Part shown: in pieces, positions 36,115 through 45,207 of the stretch | Layout: the number at the start of each line of letters is the position of its first letter | Numbering within the stretch: the stretch's first letter is position 1 | Assembly: GCF_002879865.1 (NCBI RefSeq) | Contig: NZ_PNXY01000006.1 | Span: forward strand, 62,001 to 126,000 | Source of the DNA: Paraburkholderia rhynchosiae | Lineage (GTDB): Bacteria; Pseudomonadota; Gammaproteobacteria; Burkholderiales; Burkholderiaceae | DNA length: 64,000 bases | Direction of reading: 5' to 3' | Position numbers and translations under genes: made by a program | Notes under the pieces: model-generated | The model's input: the letters and a program-made list of their open reading frames with translations, nothing else | Database searches by the model: none | What the model was told of the DNA's origin: nothing

Positions 36115-36840
36115 TCAGGCGGTGAGGGCACCGGCCTGTGGTTGGGCGACGGCCGCGGGACTGCCGTCGAGGTTTGCGGTCAGGCGTTCTGCAAGGGCGC
36201 GGGCCACATCGTCCCAGCCGGCCACAACGCCGAGCGTTGCCATGTCGACTGTTTCAAGCCCGGCGTAGCCGCAAGGGTTAATGGCCAGAAACGGCCGTAA
36301 ATCCATTTTCACGTTCAGGCTGACGCCGTGATAGCTGCAGCCGTTACGGATCTTGAGGCCCAGCGCGGCAATCTTCGCGCCGGCATGCGATCCGGCGCCA
36401 GGCCCGGGCGCGACATAGATGCCGGGCGCGCCCGCCTTGCGTTCTCCGGCGAGATTATACGCCGCGAGGGTGTCGATCACGGCCTGCTCGATCCGCGTGA
36501 CCAGCTCGCGCACCATCAGCTTGCGGCGCTTCAAGTCGAGCAGCAGGTATGCAACCACCTGCCCCGGGCCGTGATACGTGATCTGCCCGCCGCGATCGAC
36601 CTTGACCAAGGGAATGGCGCTATCGGCAGCCAGCAGATGTGCCGGATCGCCGGCTTGGCCAAGCGTAAAGACGGGCGGATGTTCGACGAGCCAGATTTCG
36701 TCGGGCGTATCGGCGGTGCGCGCGTCGGTGAACGCGCGCATTGCTTCGAAACTGGCTTCGTAGAGTTCGCTGCCGCGCCAGCGCAGCGTGAGCGGCGCCG
36801 TTGGGGGCAATGGGGATGAAGGAACCGGAGGGGCGGACAT
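36115..36840 (-). CDS. lipB: octanoyltransferase
   Basis: 241 aa. It transfers octanoate from ACP to lipoyl domains. The signature [20 protein letters not shown] lies near residues 82-101. The catalytic Cys is in NPCGYAGL and the catalytic Lys in [11 protein letters not shown]. The first 20 residues are Pro/Ser-rich and the last 20 Ala-rich. First gene of lipB-lipA. Confidence 0.96.
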   Translation of the reverse strand: MSAPPVPSSPLPPTAPLTLRWRGSELYEASFEAMRAFTDARTADTPDEIWLVEHPPVFTLGQAGDPAHLLAADSAIPLVKVDRGGQITYHGPGQVVAYLLLDLKRRKLMVRELVTRIEQAVIDTLAAYNLAGERKAGAPGIYVAPGPGAGSHAGAKIAALGLKIRNGCSYHGVSLNVKMDLRPFLAINPCGYAGLETVDMATLGVVAGWDDVARALAERLTANLDGSPAAVAQPQAGALTA

Positions 36841-36914
36841 GATCCCGGCAGTTTACCGAAATCTGGGAATCCCCGCCGGAAGTGGCTGCGGGCGAAGCGC
36901 CGTCGGGCGCGCCT

Positions 36915-37241
36915 CTAAACTGTGCGCCAGCCGCCGCGCACTCGCGCTGCAAAACGCTCGCCGACCCGCGCGAACCAGTTCAACGCGCGCTCGTCGCAAC
37001 GCGTCGGCACCGAAAACGCGACCGTCGCGTGCGGCGTGCCCTCTGCGCTGATCCAGAGCCGTTCGCCACGCCGCAATCTCAGCGTGTGGCCCGGCTGCAG
37101 CCAGTAGTCTTCGGTATCGTCGCTACGCGTCACCCAGACCGCGCCGCCACGCACGACCAGCTTGGTGCTGCGCGCCACTCTCAGGGGAAGCGTTTCGCCA
37201 CTACGGATTTCATACGCGATGCTAGAGGAAACTTCTCGCAT
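36915..37241 (-). CDS. DUF2917 domain-containing protein
   Basis: 108 aa, unknown function. The core TLPLRVARSTKLVVRGGAVW with TRSDDTEDYWLQPGHTLRLRRGERLWI resembles the small beta-rich cupin-like DUF2917 family. No signal peptide and no catalytic motif are visible. It is divergent from a LysR-type regulator with a 98-base gap, which suggests the regulator may control it. Confidence 0.82.
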   Translation of the reverse strand: MREVSSSIAYEIRSGETLPLRVARSTKLVVRGGAVWVTRSDDTEDYWLQPGHTLRLRRGERLWISAEGTPHATVAFSVPTRCDERALNWFARVGERFAARVRGGWRTV

Positions 37242-37339
37242 AATGCCCTCGCCAAAAGTCGTTTGATGGCTACAATCGTAGGCGTGACAAGGGTTTACGC
37301 AAAACGATCAATTTTCACCTCTATGTGAGAAATACTACG

Positions 37340-38308
37340 ATGGAGCTGCGCCATCTCCCGCCGTTGAATGCGATCAAGGCCTTCGAAGCCGCCGCACGCC
37401 ACGAGAGCTTTTCGCGCGCCGCCGACGAACTCTTCGTCACTCATGGCGCCGTCAGCCATCAGATCCGCGCGCTGGAGGCCGAACTCGGCGTGTCGCTGTT
37501 CGCCCGCGACGGCAAGCGCGTGCGGCTAACAGAAACCGGCCGGCGCTACGCCAATCACGTGCGCTCCGCGCTGACCGCGCTCTCCGACGCCACGCGCGAA
37601 CTCCGCGCCGGCGACCGCGAGCGGCGGCTGGTGGTGTCCATGTTGTCGTCGTTCGCGGCGCGCTGGGTGACGCCGCGCGTCGGCAGCTTTATCGAGGCAC
37701 ATCCGCAATGGGACCTCGAATTGCTGTCCACCAACGCGCTGACGGACTTCGCGCGCGACGACGTGGACGTGGCAATCCGTTTCGGCTTCGGCAAGTATCC
37801 GGGCCTGCACTCGGAGCTTCTGCTCGAAGAAATCTTTTTTCCGGCGTGCGCGCCGAATTTCAACGGCGGCAAGCTGCCGACAACGCCGGCCGACCTGGCC
37901 AAACTTCCGCTGCTGCGTTCCGACGACGAACTGTGGCGCCCGTGGTTCGACGCCGCCGGCCTCACGGATTGGCCCGAGCCGAAGCGCGGTGTGCTGTATC
38001 AGGATTCGTCGAACCTGTTGCAGGCGGCCATCGACGGTCAGGGGATCGCGCTCACACGCCGCTCACTCGCGATGCACGAGATCGCCGCGGGGCGCCTCGT
38101 GCGGCTATTCAATGTGGACGGCCCGAGCCCGTGGCAGTACTACTTCATCTGCCCGCCGCAGGCACTGGAAACAGCGCGGGTGAAGGCGTTCCGGGACTGG
38201 GTATTCGGGGAAGTGGGACGGTTCAAGCTGCTTTTCGACCGGGCTTGCGAGGCTGGGCCGGCCGCAAGCGCGGCTGGGGCGGCGGACGCGTTGCGCGTCG
38301 CGCCGTAA
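37340..38308 (+). CDS. LysR-type transcriptional regulator (GcvA-like)
   Basis: 322 aa. The N-terminal HTH is clear: PPLNAIKAFEAAARHESFSR and AADELFVTHGAVSHQIRALE (residues 7-46). The effector domain (about 92-300) is of the GcvA/AmpR-like type, with the region FARDDVDVAIRFGFG. ATG 37340 (MELRHLPPLNA) matches family N-termini. The C-terminal 20 residues are Ala-rich and extra. Its target is unknown; the divergent DUF2917 gene is the first candidate. Confidence 0.92.
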   Translation: MELRHLPPLNAIKAFEAAARHESFSRAADELFVTHGAVSHQIRALEAELGVSLFARDGKRVRLTETGRRYANHVRSALTALSDATRELRAGDRERRLVVSMLSSFAARWVTPRVGSFIEAHPQWDLELLSTNALTDFARDDVDVAIRFGFGKYPGLHSELLLEEIFFPACAPNFNGGKLPTTPADLAKLPLLRSDDELWRPWFDAAGLTDWPEPKRGVLYQDSSNLLQAAIDGQGIALTRRSLAMHEIAAGRLVRLFNVDGPSPWQYYFICPPQALETARVKAFRDWVFGEVGRFKLLFDRACEAGPAASAAGAADALRVAP

Positions 38309-38334
38309 TGTGACGTGATGCGACGTGACGCTTA
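38305..38334. repeat. 10-bp tandem repeat, three units
   Basis: GTAATGTGAC, GTGATGCGAC and GTGACGCTTA bridge the convergent stops of the LysR and YbeD genes. Both stop codons lie inside the repeat. Confidence 0.6.
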
Positions 38335-38601
38335 CAGCACCACTTTGACCATCGGGTGCCCGGTGAGCGCGCGATAAATATCGTCGAGATGTTCGCGGCT
38401 CGTGGCGCGCACCGTCACCGTCAGGCCGGTGTAATTGCCGCCGCTGGACGGGCGCGTTTCGACGCGCGAGGCATCGACTTCGCTATCGAACTGCCGGACC
38501 ACCGTGATGATCGTCTCGGCGAACTCCGGATGCGATTTGCCCATGATCTTGATCGGGAAATCGCAGGGAAAATCAAACAGTGATTCGTTCGCGGGGGTCA
38601 T
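38332..38601 (-). CDS. YbeD/DUF493 family protein
   Basis: 89 aa. The small ferredoxin-like alpha/beta fold is evident from FDFPCDFPIKIMGKSHPEF and SSGGNYTGLTVTVRATSREH, with the ending LTGHPMVKVVL. E. coli YbeD has no fixed role but sits beside lipB, which is encoded 1.5 kb away here. The start ATG 38601 overlaps the end of the aminotransferase gene by 29 bases, so the two are probably coupled. Confidence 0.92.
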   Translation of the reverse strand: MTPANESLFDFPCDFPIKIMGKSHPEFAETIITVVRQFDSEVDASRVETRPSSGGNYTGLTVTVRATSREHLDDIYRALTGHPMVKVVL

Positions 38602-39529
38602 TCTTTGCTCCTTGCTGCGCCTCTTGCGCCTCGTTTGCCTTGGCTCGCTGATACGCGTCATACAGCGCCGCAAACACCGCGCCCGGCTTGCCCTCGCCGA
38701 CCGGCTGGCTGTCGAGCTGCGTGACGGGCAGCACTTCCTTGGTGGCAGAACTGAGAATGATCTCATCGGCCGCGCGCACTTCGGCTTCGTTCATCTCGCG
38801 CACTTCGAAACGGATGCCGCATTCGGCCGACAGCTCTTCGATGAGCCCGTAGCGAATGCCTTCGAGGATCTTCTGGCTGCGCGGCGGTGCTGACAACACG
38901 CCGTCCTTCACCACCCACACATTCGACGACGACCCTTCGGTCAGCATGCCGTCACGAAACTGGATCGTCTCGAATGCGTCGTTTTCCGCCGCGTATTGCG
39001 CCATCAGCACATTACCGAGCAGCGAGACCGACTTGATGTCGCAATTGAGCCAGCGGCGATCCTCGGCACTCACGCAACGCACGCCCTCTGCACGCAGCGC
39101 GGCGTCGGGCAGATTGAGCGGCGTGACCATCAGGAAAACGGTCGGCTGGATGCCGGCCGGAAACGCGTGGCCGCGCTTCGCGACGCCGCGCGTGACCTGG
39201 ATGTACGCAATCGCGTCCTGACCTGCGGCGAGTCCGGCCTCGGCCTCGTTGGCCGCGACCACGCGCTCGATCAGCGCGCGCCAGCCGGCATTGTCGAACG
39301 GATTGGCGATGCCGACTTTCGCGAGCGAGCGCGCGAGGCGCGCCAGGTGCTGTTCGAAGCGGAAAGCCGTGCGGCCACCCGCATGCGCGTACAGCGGCGC
39401 GACTTCGTAGATACCGTCGCCGAAAATAAAGCCGCGGTCGAGAACCGGCACGCGCGCTTCGGACAAAGGCACCACTTCGCCGTTCAGATAAACGATCGGT
39501 TCCGGCGAAACATCGGGAAGAGCGGTCAT
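38573..39529 (-). CDS. dat: D-amino acid aminotransferase (class IV)
   Basis: 318 aa fold-type IV PLP enzyme. The PLP lysine is Lys166 in CDIKSVSLLGNV, and EGSSSNVWVVKDGVL binds the cofactor phosphate. GYG-like DGIYEVAPLYAH near residues 38-49 also matches D-alanine aminotransferases. It supplies or recycles D-Ala and D-Glu for peptidoglycan. Its location 13 bases after a D-Ala-D-Ala carboxypeptidase gene supports a cell-wall role. Confidence 0.92.
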   Translation of the reverse strand: MTALPDVSPEPIVYLNGEVVPLSEARVPVLDRGFIFGDGIYEVAPLYAHAGGRTAFRFEQHLARLARSLAKVGIANPFDNAGWRALIERVVAANEAEAGLAAGQDAIAYIQVTRGVAKRGHAFPAGIQPTVFLMVTPLNLPDAALRAEGVRCVSAEDRRWLNCDIKSVSLLGNVLMAQYAAENDAFETIQFRDGMLTEGSSSNVWVVKDGVLSAPPRSQKILEGIRYGLIEELSAECGIRFEVREMNEAEVRAADEIILSSATKEVLPVTQLDSQPVGEGKPGAVFAALYDAYQRAKANEAQEAQQGAKNDPRERITV

Positions 39530-39542
39530 CGCGATCAGGTCG

Positions 39543-40772
39543 TTACTTTTTCTTGTTGAACATGAGCATCAGCGAATCCCACACGCGGCCGACCACGCCC
39601 GCTTGCGGCACGGCCTGCAACGCGACCACCGGGAATTGCGCCAGCACCTTGCCATCTGCGACCAGCTTCGCGGTGCCGACCTGCTGACCGTTCGCGATCG
39701 GTGCGATCAGCGGATCGATCTGCTCGATCTGCGGCTTGACCTTGTCGGCCATGCCCTTCGGCACGGTGATGTACTGATCGCTCTTCACGCCGATCTGCAC
39801 CGTGTCCTGCGCACCCTTGTAGACGCGCGGCGTGCCGACCACCTGGCTCGCCTTATAGAGACGCACCGTGTCGTATGCGGAGTAGCCGTAGTTCAGCATC
39901 TTCAGGCTGTCCTGCACGCGGTCGTGTTCCTTGGTCTCGCCCATCATCACCGAGACGAGGCGGCGCGATGCTTCCGGCGTGCCCGGCAGCGAACGCTTCG
40001 CGCTCGCGATCAGGCAGTAGCCGGCGGCTTGGGTATGACCGGTCTTGAGGCCGTCGACGGTCGGGTCGATCCACAGCAGACGGTTGCGGTTCGGCTGCTT
40101 GATCTTGTTGTACGTGAAGTCCTTGACCGAGAAGATGTTGTAGTAGTCGGGGAAGTCACGGATCAAACGCGCCGACAGCACCGCGAGGTCGCCCGCGGTC
40201 GTGTAGTGCTGCGGGTCGGGCATGCCGTTCACGTCGGCGAAATGCGTGTGCTTCATGCCGAGGCGCTGCGCTTCGGTGTTCATCATGTTGACGAACTGCG
40301 CTTCGCTGCCGCCCACCAGTTCGGCCAGCGCGATTGCCGCGTCGTTGCCCGACTGGACGATCATGCCGTACACCAGATCGTGCACCGTCACGGGCTTGTT
40401 AGCCTCGACGAACATGCGCGATTCGTCGGTGCGCACGCGGCGCACCGCTTCGCCCGGCGTGACCGTCTGGTCCATCGTGATCTTCTTCGTCTGCAGGGCT
40501 TCGAAGACGAGGTATGCCGTCATCAGCTTGGTGAGCGAAGCCGGTTCCACGCGTTCGTCGGGATTGCCCGAGGCGAGGACCTGATTGCTGGTCGCGTCGA
40601 CGAGCACCCACGAGCGCGCGTTTACCGCCGGAGGCGGCACTTGCGCGAACGCCGTGCTGGTCACGAGCGTGGCGGGCAACACGACGCCAAGCGTCAATGC
40701 GCGGCTCAGCGCGGGGGAAACAAAGGAAGCAACGCAAGGGGAAGACGTGCGGCCGGAGTTGGAAAAACGCAT
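39543..40772 (-). CDS. dacA: D-alanyl-D-alanine carboxypeptidase (PBP5/6 family)
   Basis: 409 aa. The signal peptide is cleaved near AFA-Q (residue 43). Penicillin-binding motifs are SLTK (Ser79 to Lys82), SGND near residue 138 and KTG in DGLKTGHT near 241. The C-terminal PBP5 domain is followed by an amphipathic tail (VWDSLMLMFNKKK) that would anchor it to the inner membrane. It trims the terminal D-Ala of peptidoglycan stem peptides. ATG 40772 gives a proper signal peptide; earlier in-frame codons do not. Confidence 0.95.
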   Translation of the reverse strand: MRFSNSGRTSSPCVASFVSPALSRALTLGVVLPATLVTSTAFAQVPPPAVNARSWVLVDATSNQVLASGNPDERVEPASLTKLMTAYLVFEALQTKKITMDQTVTPGEAVRRVRTDESRMFVEANKPVTVHDLVYGMIVQSGNDAAIALAELVGGSEAQFVNMMNTEAQRLGMKHTHFADVNGMPDPQHYTTAGDLAVLSARLIRDFPDYYNIFSVKDFTYNKIKQPNRNRLLWIDPTVDGLKTGHTQAAGYCLIASAKRSLPGTPEASRRLVSVMMGETKEHDRVQDSLKMLNYGYSAYDTVRLYKASQVVGTPRVYKGAQDTVQIGVKSDQYITVPKGMADKVKPQIEQIDPLIAPIANGQQVGTAKLVADGKVLAQFPVVALQAVPQAGVVGRVWDSLMLMFNKKK

Positions 40773-41110
40773 AGGGTCGATTCGTGCAGAAAAATACAAC
40801 GCGCGCAGAGCGCAGAGTTTGGAAGAGCCGGTCGGCGAGCGTCTAACCGCAATAACGGCTTGCGTAACAACGGCTTCGGCGCCCATTGGACCTCCGGCCA
40901 CGCGATCGGTTTGCGCAGCACACTCGTAGCCGGCACCGCTGCGCGCGTGAAAGAAACTACGCGTCGCGCGAACTGCCGGACAGGCCGTGCTGCGCCCAAA
41001 AAAGAGCGCCCATTATACGCGTGCAATTCCCGGAACTTCGCGCAATGGCGGCCGATTAATGATGCGTTTGCGCGTACCTGTACCCCGGAAAACGCGCGCC
41101 GCGGTAAAAA
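40773..41110. other. 338-base gap upstream of dacA
   Basis: No gene supported. A TATAAT on the minus strand (41012-41017) is a candidate -10 for dacA, giving a leader of roughly 230 bases; no good -35 is at the usual spacing. No repeats stand out. Confidence 0.4.
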
Positions 41111-41755
41111 TCACCGCCACGCTTCGATGATGATCCGCTTAAGAATGTGCAGCTTGCGATGCAGGAAATGCTCGGCGCCCGGAATCACGACAACCGGCAA
41201 TTCCTGCGGCCGCGCCCAATCGTAAACAGACTGAATGGGAACGGTGTCGTCGGTCTCGCCGTGAATCACCAGCGTGTTTTCCGGCACGGGCGCGACTTCC
41301 CAACGGCTCGCCGCCGTGCCGACGAACACCATTCGCTCGATCTCCTGACCTTCTTCGCGCAGCTTCGCGGCCACGTGCGACAGCACAAAGGTGCCGAACG
41401 AAAAGCCTGCCAGCACGAGCGGCAACTCGCCCTGCCCTGCTTGCTCGCGCATATGATCGAGCACCGCGCGCAAGTCGTCGCGCTCGCCGATGCCCGCGTC
41501 ATGCTCACCTTGCGTTTCGCCGACGCCGCGAAAATTCGAGCGATACGTCACGTAGTTCAACTGCACGAGTGTGCGCGCGAGCGTCTGCGCGACCTTGTTG
41601 TCCATGGAGCCGCCGAAGAGCGGATGCGGATGCGCGACGAGCGCAATGCCGCGCGGCGCCGCGCCGTTTTCGCGCGCTTCGTCGGGCAGATCCAGTGCGA
41701 CCTCGATCTTGCCGACCGGGCCGTCGATCAGATACTTCTTCGTATGTACGTTCAT
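41111..41755 (-). CDS. alpha/beta hydrolase
   Basis: 214 aa. The nucleophile elbow is AGFSFGTFV near residue 110, and HPHPLFGGSMDNKV near 41-54 is the oxyanion loop seen in this family. The acid is in HGETDDTVP and the base in GAEHFLHRK. It is a small cytoplasmic hydrolase of the dienelactone or CocE-like type with unknown substrate. ATG 41755 is chosen over an open frame to 41914. It lies 8 bases after the ferredoxin gene. Confidence 0.88.
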   Translation of the reverse strand: MNVHTKKYLIDGPVGKIEVALDLPDEARENGAAPRGIALVAHPHPLFGGSMDNKVAQTLARTLVQLNYVTYRSNFRGVGETQGEHDAGIGERDDLRAVLDHMREQAGQGELPLVLAGFSFGTFVLSHVAAKLREEGQEIERMVFVGTAASRWEVAPVPENTLVIHGETDDTVPIQSVYDWARPQELPVVVIPGAEHFLHRKLHILKRIIIEAWR

Positions 41756-41763
41756 GGCGGCGC

Positions 41764-42087
41764 TTATTGATCGATTTTCAGACGCTCGACAACCTTGCCG
41801 TTCATAAGATGCGAGTCGACGATTTCGTCGATGTCGCTCTCGTCGACATACGTGTACCAGACGCCTTCCGGATAGACGACCAGCGCCGGACCGAGCTCGC
41901 AGCGATCGAGACAACCCGCCTTGTTGATACGCACCTGGCCGGGGCCGGCCAAGCCGAGCTTCTTGACGCGCTTTTTCGCGTGCTCCTGCATTGCCTGCGC
42001 GTTGCAGTTCGCGCAGCTTGGACGCTCCGCGCCCGGGTCACGCTGATTGAGGCAGAAGAAGACGTGGTACTTGTAGAAGGAGTCCAT
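41764..42087 (-). CDS. thioredoxin-fold (2Fe-2S) ferredoxin
   Basis: 107 aa. Cysteines at 12, 25, 28, 59 and 63 (FFCLNQ, SCANCNA, GCLDRCELGP) match the Aquifex/Azotobacter 'thioredoxin-like' 2Fe-2S ferredoxins, which use four of them. It is probably a soluble electron carrier; the partner is unknown. It is co-directional with, and 8 bases from, the hydrolase gene. Confidence 0.9.
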   Translation of the reverse strand: MDSFYKYHVFFCLNQRDPGAERPSCANCNAQAMQEHAKKRVKKLGLAGPGQVRINKAGCLDRCELGPALVVYPEGVWYTYVDESDIDEIVDSHLMNGKVVERLKIDQ

Positions 42088-42358
42088 GATGTGCGGGAAG
42101 GGAGACTGTCAGAAGGGCAATAGTGCAGCAGAACGCGCTTACGCGCAGCGGCGCGCGGCTTTGGCGCACGGGGCGATAGCTGACGGCCGGTTGAGGCGCG
42201 CCAATATTTGACACAGCCAGAGCGACGCGCCCATAGCGCGCGGCCAGTAGCCGACGATTATAGCGAGCGGCAACCGGGGCCGCTGCCGCAGCAAGCGCGT
42301 CTACTGCGCGTTGGCCGCCGTGCTTCGTTCTTTCATCGCCGCACCTCGGATTAAAGCT

Positions 42359-43516
42359 TCAAGCGCGCCCGGTGCGCCGCCTCAGCCACACCCGTTCGAC
42401 GACAAACGCCAGCCACACGAGCGCCGCATACGGCCAGACCCACGCGAGCCAGCGCGCGAGACCGTTGAAGTGCAGATAGCGCCCTTGCCGCCAGTCGGCC
42501 AGCACGACATCGAAATACGGGTTCACCGGCAGCAGGTTGACGAACACCAGCGTAACGACGAGCGCCCCCGCCGCCAGCGCCGCGCGCGACCTGCGCCGCA
42601 GAGGCAGCGCAATCAAACCGAGGGCAGCGCCGCATCCCAGACCCGCGAGCGCGCCAGGCGTCGCCCAGTCGAATGCGAGGCCGGATTGCGATTGCAGGAA
42701 CGTCGCGCCAGCCTTCACGCTCAGGGCCACGACAATAAACAGCAGCAAAAGCCGCACACGCGGCGCGTGACGGCGCACCGACAACGACGCCAGCGCCAGC
42801 GCCGCGAACAGATTGAGCGTGGTGATCAGCGCTTCCCAGGCGTCGTCGGGCAGCCAGTTGGCGACCGAGGCGGACCATGCGCCGACGTGCCAGGCGGGCG
42901 GTGTCCACGCGAACAGCGCATCTTGCGTCGCCCAGTCGAAACGCGCCCATAACGCGCGCGGCCAGTTGCCGAGCCCGAACAGACGCGGCGACGGATACAT
43001 CGTCGCAAACGGCCAGGTCGCGACGAGACACGCGAGCGCCCCGCTATCGCGCTCGAACCACATGAGCCGCAAGCGCCGCAGCAAACCGCGGTCGAGCAGC
43101 GCGCCGATGGCGGGCGACATGATCGCCGCGCCGAGCAGCGCGCCGAGCGCATTGGCCGCGAGATCGAGATTGGACGCGACGCGCGTCGGCAGGTACGTTT
43201 GCACCGCTTCCATTGCGCCCGACAGCAGCCCGCCGAGCACGAAAGCGAGCGCCACCGCCAGCGGCCCACGCCAGCGCGGATAAAGCGAGAGCACCATCAG
43301 CGCGCCGAACGGCATGTAGCCGAGCACATTGGTGACGACGTCGAACGCCGTCAGGTACTGCGGCATCGGATCGGACAGAAAGGCGAATGGCCCCAGGCCG
43401 AGCGAGCGCCAGCCCGAAAACGGATACCACGAACCGTAGACGATCAGCGCGGTGTACAGCAGCAGGGCTTGCCGCGAAAGCACCGATGGACGGCGCAGCC
43501 ACGATCTTTCGCTCAT
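42359..43516 (-). CDS. VanZ-family membrane protein
   Basis: 385 aa with about nine predicted helices. The N-terminal half is VanZ-like (LLLYTALIVYGSWYPFSGW, then LGYMPFGALMV and PTRVASNLDLAANALGA near residues 120-140). The C-terminal half is an extra membrane region. VanZ relatives modify sensitivity to teicoplanin and similar agents in Gram-positives; no role is known in beta-proteobacteria. It lies 31 bases downstream of the MCE operon and may be its last gene. Confidence 0.85.
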   Translation of the reverse strand: MSERSWLRRPSVLSRQALLLYTALIVYGSWYPFSGWRSLGLGPFAFLSDPMPQYLTAFDVVTNVLGYMPFGALMVLSLYPRWRGPLAVALAFVLGGLLSGAMEAVQTYLPTRVASNLDLAANALGALLGAAIMSPAIGALLDRGLLRRLRLMWFERDSGALACLVATWPFATMYPSPRLFGLGNWPRALWARFDWATQDALFAWTPPAWHVGAWSASVANWLPDDAWEALITTLNLFAALALASLSVRRHAPRVRLLLLFIVVALSVKAGATFLQSQSGLAFDWATPGALAGLGCGAALGLIALPLRRRSRAALAAGALVVTLVFVNLLPVNPYFDVVLADWRQGRYLHFNGLARWLAWVWPYAALVWLAFVVERVWLRRRTGRA

Positions 43517-43547
43517 GCAGCGCTCCGTTGCGTGCGCTGCGCGCCCG

Positions 43548-44189
43548 TCATTGCGCGGCGACCAGCGCCTGCACGCCGAGCCAGGCGCCGATTTGCGCGA
43601 CGAGGTCGTCGCTGGCGGTGGCGAGCGCTTGCGCGCCGCCGGCGGCGTCGGCGGAACTCGACGGCGCGCGCGAGATGAAGGTGCGCTGGCCGATCACCTT
43701 GCCGTTCTGGGTCAGCGTGGCGCGCGCGGTCACCGCCGCATGGCTTTGCGCCTGACTGTCGAAGATCTGCTCGAACTCGCTCAGATCGACCTTCAGCACC
43801 GGCGCGGCGACACCGTCGGCGCCCGTCAGGACCGTGCCGCGCGAACTGAGCGCGCCGCGCAGACGCTGAGTGAGCAGCTGCGAAGGCGGCATCGTCCAAT
43901 GGCTGTTCGCGTATGTGGCCATCTGCTGCGCGTCGGCATAACTGAGCCGGTACACGAGCTTGTCGGACTGGAGCACTTCGGGCGCGCTCACATCGAGCAC
44001 TTTCACAGCCGCTTGCGTGCCCGCGGACGCTGCGGGCGTCGGCGGCCCGAAGTCGTAGCGGATGTCCGCGAGCGCGGCCGGCGTGCTGGTGCAGCCCGCC
44101 GCCAGCAGACCGAACGCGAGCAGCGCCGTGCACGCCGCGCCCGTGCGCGTGACTCGCGAGGACAACAACCGGGGGATGGAGCGTGACAT
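43548..44189 (-). CDS. PqiC-like lipoprotein of an MCE transport system
   Basis: 213 aa ABC-type transport auxiliary lipoprotein. The lipobox is LLAAGC (Cys33), followed by DIRYDFGPP and the family region APEVLQSDKLVYRLSYADAQ and NSHWTMPPSQLLTQRL. It is probably anchored to the outer membrane and works with the MlaD-like protein encoded 30 bases upstream in the operon. Last of the four MCE genes. Confidence 0.9.
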   Translation of the reverse strand: MSRSIPRLLSSRVTRTGAACTALLAFGLLAAGCTSTPAALADIRYDFGPPTPAASAGTQAAVKVLDVSAPEVLQSDKLVYRLSYADAQQMATYANSHWTMPPSQLLTQRLRGALSSRGTVLTGADGVAAPVLKVDLSEFEQIFDSQAQSHAAVTARATLTQNGKVIGQRTFISRAPSSSADAAGGAQALATASDDLVAQIGAWLGVQALVAAQ

Positions 44190-44219
44190 GACAATCTTCC
44201 TTTCTTCAAACCTTCAGGT

Positions 44220-45182
44220 TCATTTTGCGGCGCGCGCGGCAGGCCACGTGAAACCGGTCTCGCCCGGCCCCGGCGCCGCGGCCGGCGCGCCAAAGAACAC
44301 GCTGCGCGGACTGGTGCTGAACGTATCGGCGGCACGGTCCACCGAGCGCGCGGCGGAGCGCACGTCTTCGGCGAGCGAATTGACGCGCGGAAGCGTGTCG
44401 TAACCGACTCGCGCCGATAGCTCCTGCAATGAACCGTTCATTGCGGTGAGCGCGTCGCCGGCTTGCTGCGCCGCCGTGCCGACCTTGTTCAGATTGGTCT
44501 CGAACGGACCGTTCGCGCGGTTCAGGCTCGTGATCAACTGATTGGTCGACGCGAGCGTGTTATCCAGCTTGTCCATGGTGGCGGGCAGCTTGCCGGCCAC
44601 CGGCGCCATCTGTTGCGTGAGCGTCGCAACGCCGTCCGCGGCTTTCTCGATGCTGGCCGCCGTGCCCTGCAACTGGTCGACCATTTCCTGCGACAACAGA
44701 TTGTCGACGTCGTCCGTGACCTTTTCGAGTTTTCGCAGCAGCACGTCGCCGCGTTGCTGCAACTGATCGAGCAAGCCTGGACGCATCGGCAACTGCGCGA
44801 CCTGTTTCGCCGACGAAGGCAGCGGCGACGGATCGCGTCCCGTGTCATCGAGCTGGATGAACGCAATGCCCGTCACGCCCTGGAAGCCGAGACTGCCGAA
44901 CGTGGAATGCGTGATCGGCGCGTGCGTGTCGACGAGAATGCGGATCAGGATTTGCCCCGGATGATCGCGGTCGAATTTGATCGACTGCACCTTGCCGACG
45001 TCGAGCCCGCGATAGCGCACGGCGGCGTCGGTAAAAAGGCCCGTTACGTTGGTGCGCGCAATCAGATCGTACGGCACGCGCACGGCGCGGTCGACATTGA
45101 ACAAAAAAGCCGCCATGGCGATTGCAGCCAGCAGGACGACCGTGAAGAGTCCAGCCCAGAACGCATGTGATCTGTTTTCCAT
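44220..45182 (-). CDS. MlaD/MCE-domain protein
   Basis: 320 aa. One transmembrane helix (about residues 8-30) is followed by an MCE domain (about 38-120: RTNVTGLFTDAAVRYRGLDVGKVQSI) and a long helical region with coiled-coil character (150-290). Such proteins form hexameric rings or tubes in the periplasm that move lipids between the membranes. ATG 45182 (MENRSHAFWAG) is the clear start. It lies 25 bases after the ATPase gene. Confidence 0.93.
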   Translation of the reverse strand: MENRSHAFWAGLFTVVLLAAIAMAAFLFNVDRAVRVPYDLIARTNVTGLFTDAAVRYRGLDVGKVQSIKFDRDHPGQILIRILVDTHAPITHSTFGSLGFQGVTGIAFIQLDDTGRDPSPLPSSAKQVAQLPMRPGLLDQLQQRGDVLLRKLEKVTDDVDNLLSQEMVDQLQGTAASIEKAADGVATLTQQMAPVAGKLPATMDKLDNTLASTNQLITSLNRANGPFETNLNKVGTAAQQAGDALTAMNGSLQELSARVGYDTLPRVNSLAEDVRSAARSVDRAADTFSTSPRSVFFGAPAAAPGPGETGFTWPAARAAK

Positions 45183-45207
45183 TACCAGGTTCCCTAGTTT
45201 CCCTGAT

